Assembly: GCA_028711675.1 (NCBI GenBank)
Contig: JAQTRT010000035.1
Span: 4,880 to 15,253, forward strand
DNA: 10,374 nucleotides
Source of the DNA: a bacterium
GTDB taxonomy: Bacteria; Spirochaetota; JAHITG01
Direction: 5' to 3'
The position numbers and the translations under genes are program-made. Below are positions 9,501 to 10,374 of this stretch, piece by piece; position 1 is the first letter of the stretch, and the number at the start of each line of letters is the position of its first letter. A model generated the notes under the pieces. The model saw only the letters and a program-made list of their open reading frames with translations. It did no database searches and was not told the origin of the DNA.

Positions 9501-10040
9501 ATTGGGGCCGATCCCGTTCACGGCAAAAAAATACAGGGTATAAATATTTCTTTCATCAAACTTGTCATACCGGAAAGAAATTAAGGGGATGACGGCTTTC
9601 TGCCAGGATGTAGTGATCATGCCGGCTGGAAGATAATTCCTTATATCCACCCATTGATAAATACCGCCGGCATCCTTGAGCATGATCCGCAGCACCTCCC
9701 CGCCGGCTTCGCCTTTGAGCCAGAAGCTGAGATAATCATAGTTCGTCAGATTGACGGGTATGATGCTGGCCCCGTTCTGCTTAAAATTCATCCAGAGCTG
9801 GACACCGGAGGTGGAAGCCGTGACCACGCTGTACTGGAATTTAAGAGAATACCCGGAAGAACCGAAACAGGAAGTCTGATCATAAGTGATACTGCCCGTA
9901 CCTCCGAAATAACCAAAAACGTCATATCCTCCGTTTTGAAGATTTGGCGCAGACGCGTCATTGAAATTATCCACATATAAATATCCGGCTGATATGATTT
10001 TAGCAGTAAACAGGATGATTATCACACTTATTTTTATCAA
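6582..10040 (-). CDS. Large multidomain secreted carbohydrate-binding-like protein with FlgD-Ig/gliding-type C-terminus
   Basis: I place the start at TTG 10040 (1152 residues). The frame stays open to an ATG at 10106 (1174 residues), but that ATG is only a few bases from the expected transcript start, while the TTG has AGGGA six bases upstream and gives a compact signal peptide (IKISVIIILFTAKIISA, then GYLYVDN). Numbering is from the TTG. Two tandem jelly-roll domains (about 20-193 and 196-380) share TTSWQ (143-147, 332-336) and LDEI endings, resembling CBM11-like or CIA30-like binding modules. An Ig-like domain follows at about 383-503. A second domain type occurs twice (about 508-640 and 748-908), with IEYYD/IEYFD and FGNR (614-617, 878-881), separated by a bacterial-Ig-like domain. 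The C-terminus (about 1058-1152) is FlgD-Ig-like, with NPFSPNRDG at 1064-1072 and a WDGTDDRGKNVPIGAYIYQV run. There is no catalytic domain that I recognise. The likely role is surface adhesion or glycan binding. Confidence 0.82.
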   Translation of the reverse strand: MIKISVIIILFTAKIISAGYLYVDNFNDASAPNLQNGGYDVFGYFGGTGSITYDQTSCFGSSGYSLKFQYSVVTASTSGVQLWMNFKQNGASIIPVNLTNYDYLSFWLKGEAGGEVLRIMLKDAGGIYQWVDIRNYLPAGMITTSWQKAVIPLISFRYDKFDERNIYTLYFFAVNGIGPNTGTVYLDEILLAKGAGPVYVDTFEYDSRPDASGSELNSFSFDIYANGQGSDVSQTHFATNILTNAAYSGNGAYYIKHISHQQGVGWVYNQSVWMFGYLGITPSMDVSGCDRLQFRMKKGSNNTSEKNRYIHLGYDNGGAPVNSAGLLLSNLTTSWQQTNIPLSSFGAINLNRLLDFKLVSENNSGDTTNITFLDEIIFMDTRLPQAPTNICVNGIRLTNNFLLDLENLVTADIFSNENLDKSLEAVKLEYRSDKGVWRTAGFDYNTYRSSFTNLWIAGGLSTTNRIDLRVSSVDSSTNSRSVLFTNCRVPTSAYYASCDMRFDPPVENQLSLYSEATYFTNSIGGSASRRTFGDWASLTFDVKSSFAEKVTTDDYYYVLAIEYYDTGLNKQFMLAYDNRDNLPASVNMKELALSKMKDTHVWKTNYTLISDAYFGNRANGADIIIKGEEMTFVRRIVLYKIPAANSATSLKLTSSDLELGVGTLNQISVEAVNQFGFRDVNYSGNVDLSVNGSAVLDQSSLSLANGLGYVYLVNGKEETVQLSVQKAGLNAYSLNADFRLFYGLDQSKNVKILFSNPVVYSNLYVVSPIYPVTLAGQDGYRTGDAEWSLMLFDIDDSFVYDRLINDGYVYDITIEYFDQYTATDNDENKRVIILKYDSIGMTTDSRGNYVWQLCDQKVVRENSRTWKTFTFTITDPRFGNRLDQTGDFTLSAWDPVSLRSVKVSKRNYYYLDRNADLSISSAKAGLLVRKKSTAEDYYIIPYNLLRLPQDKVPGSYGYSYSINNPSLAAGCDFLVYDMSFKKVENLYLGQTAGLELLYGRNTFPVYLAEDNLAVYFYKDGDWEKKGGDLDKVNKKMSLNIDHLSLYALFESNPGRDFMVQWENNPFSPNRDGIMDKGLLHVVLEKPAKNLRVFIYNIKGAFIRELPRHQTSTGQLFEWDGTDDRGKNVPIGAYIYQVEYDSKVYNGIVGVVR

Positions 10041-10046
10041 TAATTT

Positions 10047-10051
10047 TCCCT
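10047..10051 (-). promoter_or_regulatory. Ribosome binding site supporting the TTG start at 10040
   Basis: On the minus strand AGGGA lies six bases before TTG 10040-10038. It is only a moderate Shine-Dalgarno match, but spacing is good and the frame then opens directly with a classic short signal peptide. The competing ATG at 10106 is preceded by TATAATATAGTATAAG and has no Shine-Dalgarno sequence. Confidence 0.5.
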
Positions 10052-10116
10052 GTTGTGCAAGAAATGAGCAAAAAACATGATAAAAATTAATGATGTCTCG
10101 TGTCATCTTATACTAT

Positions 10117-10144
10117 ATTATAACTCATTTCTTCTTTTTGTCAA
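10117..10144 (-). promoter_or_regulatory. Exact-consensus sigma70-type promoter driving the five-gene operon
   Basis: On the minus strand TTGACA (10144-10139) and TATAAT (10122-10117) are separated by 16 bases; both hexamers match consensus exactly. The 18 bases just upstream of the -35 (10145-10162) are almost all A/T with an eight-T run, like an UP element. Transcription would be expected to start near 10109-10111, giving a leader of about 70 bases before the TTG start. No other promoter-sized gap exists in the downstream gene run, so all five genes probably depend on it. Confidence 0.7.
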
Positions 10145-10164
10145 GTATTATCATAAAAAAAAGA

Positions 10165-10182
10165 GAACCGGTCTGGAACCGG
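10165..10182 (-). repeat. Helix-phased direct repeat upstream of the operon promoter, or weak terminator stem
   Basis: On the plus strand GAACCGG occurs at 10165-10171 and 10176-10182, an 11-base period, about one helical turn. It sits roughly 55-73 bases upstream of the expected transcription start, where an activator could bind one DNA face. The same bases can also form a 5-bp stem on the minus strand (CCGGT, loop TCCAG, ACCGG) followed by TTCTC and eight T, so a weak intrinsic terminator for the upstream gene is an alternative. Confidence 0.35.
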
Positions 10183-10286
10183 GAAAAACAGCCGAACCCA
10201 TACAGATCAATGGCAGGATTGATTTTTATCATCTGTTTATCTCCGGTTTTTAACAGCGGTATTACCCCAGCGACATTATGCTTATC

Positions 10287-10325
10287 CATCATTACCGGAG
10301 ACAGGAACTGCCTCCGGTAATGATG
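10287..10325. repeat. Near-perfect inverted repeat, 39-base stem-loop
   Basis: CATCATTACCGGAG (10287-10300) and CTCCGGTAATGATG (10312-10325) are exact reverse complements, 14 bp. After one A/C mismatch, CAG and CTG extend the stem to a GAA loop. It begins 12 bases after the stop of the upstream minus-strand gene, so it may end or protect that transcript. Neither strand has a T-run after it, so it is not a standard intrinsic terminator. A dispersed REP-like palindrome is the other option. Confidence 0.6.
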
Positions 10326-10337
10326 CCTGCAAATCAG

Positions 10338-10373
10338 CTATTCTTCATCTTCCGTATCTTCGGATTCCTTGGA
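10338..10373 (-). CDS. 3' end of an upstream gene with an acidic C-terminal tail
   Basis: Reading the minus strand from the right edge, one frame gives SKESEDTEDEE followed by TAG at 10340-10338. Only 11 residues are inside the window, so the product cannot be named. The strongly acidic tail and the stem-loop placed 12 bases after the stop make a genuine gene end plausible. The other two frames are less gene-like; one of them hits a stop after nine codons. Confidence 0.4.
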   Translation of the reverse strand, partial: SKESEDTEDEE

Positions 10374-10374
10374 A

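Noticed and set aside
10155..10183. Intrinsic terminator facing the operon promoter
   Set aside because: The stem is only 5 bp and the T-run is separated from it by five bases, so I kept it only as an alternative reading of the direct repeat.
10166..10232. Resemblance of the 35-codon frame to the start of HisA (PAIDL)
   Set aside because: Only PAIDL and a few scattered residues match, and nothing like a (beta/alpha)8 protein follows. Most likely chance.
10090..10320. Plus-strand frame of 76 codons with a hydrophobic start
   Set aside because: It has no Shine-Dalgarno sequence, runs through the operon promoter and through most of the stem-loop, and the hydrophobic stretch comes from A/T-rich promoter DNA.
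1..10374. CRISPR array, tRNA, rRNA, insertion sequence or phage genes
   Set aside because: No regularly spaced repeats, no cloverleaf or rRNA-like stretch, and no transposase or phage structural motifs were seen on either strand.

Overview
The window looks like bacterial chromosome from a Gram-negative (diderm) organism of roughly middling GC content. Almost every readable gene carries a Sec-type signal peptide. Two products look like outer-membrane beta-barrels of the PorV/FadL kind, and two end in C-terminal beta-sandwich domains like those used as sorting or anchoring domains on the surface of Bacteroidota and many uncultivated phyla. I cannot name the phylum. The combination suits Bacteroidota-like or candidate-phylum lineages more than Proteobacteria, but that is inference.

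All supported genes read on the minus strand. From the right edge, in order of transcription: (1) the last 11 codons of an upstream gene with an acidic tail, ending at 10338; (2) a strong stem-loop at 10287-10325; (3) a control region with a helix-phased direct repeat, an A/T-rich tract and an exact-consensus sigma70-type promoter (TTGACA, 16 bp, TATAAT; 10117-10144); (4) a tightly packed run of five genes reaching past the left edge. These five are a large multidomain secreted beta-sandwich protein (6582-10040), a PorV-like barrel (5572-6585), a secreted GH99/GH71-like glycoside hydrolase (3400-5553), a second PorV-like barrel (2483-3403), and a large secreted, probably outer-membrane protein whose 3' end is outside the window (1-2466).

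The junctions show a pattern. Each protein with a sorting-like C-terminus overlaps the following barrel gene by 4 bases (ATGA), while the two such pairs, and the final gene, are separated by 16-18 bases with good Shine-Dalgarno sequences. The simplest reading is a duplicated module of cargo plus its own PorV-like outer-membrane partner, followed by a larger envelope protein. The cargo proteins carry carbohydrate-binding-like folds and a glycan-hydrolase fold, so the operon may build a cell-surface glycan-binding or glycan-cutting apparatus. No sortase (PorU), no translocon core (SprA) and no regulator gene is visible here.

The five genes fill 1-10040 almost without gaps. The 10041-10374 stretch holds only the leader, control elements and the tail of the upstream gene. 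I saw no tRNA, rRNA, CRISPR array, insertion sequence or transposase.
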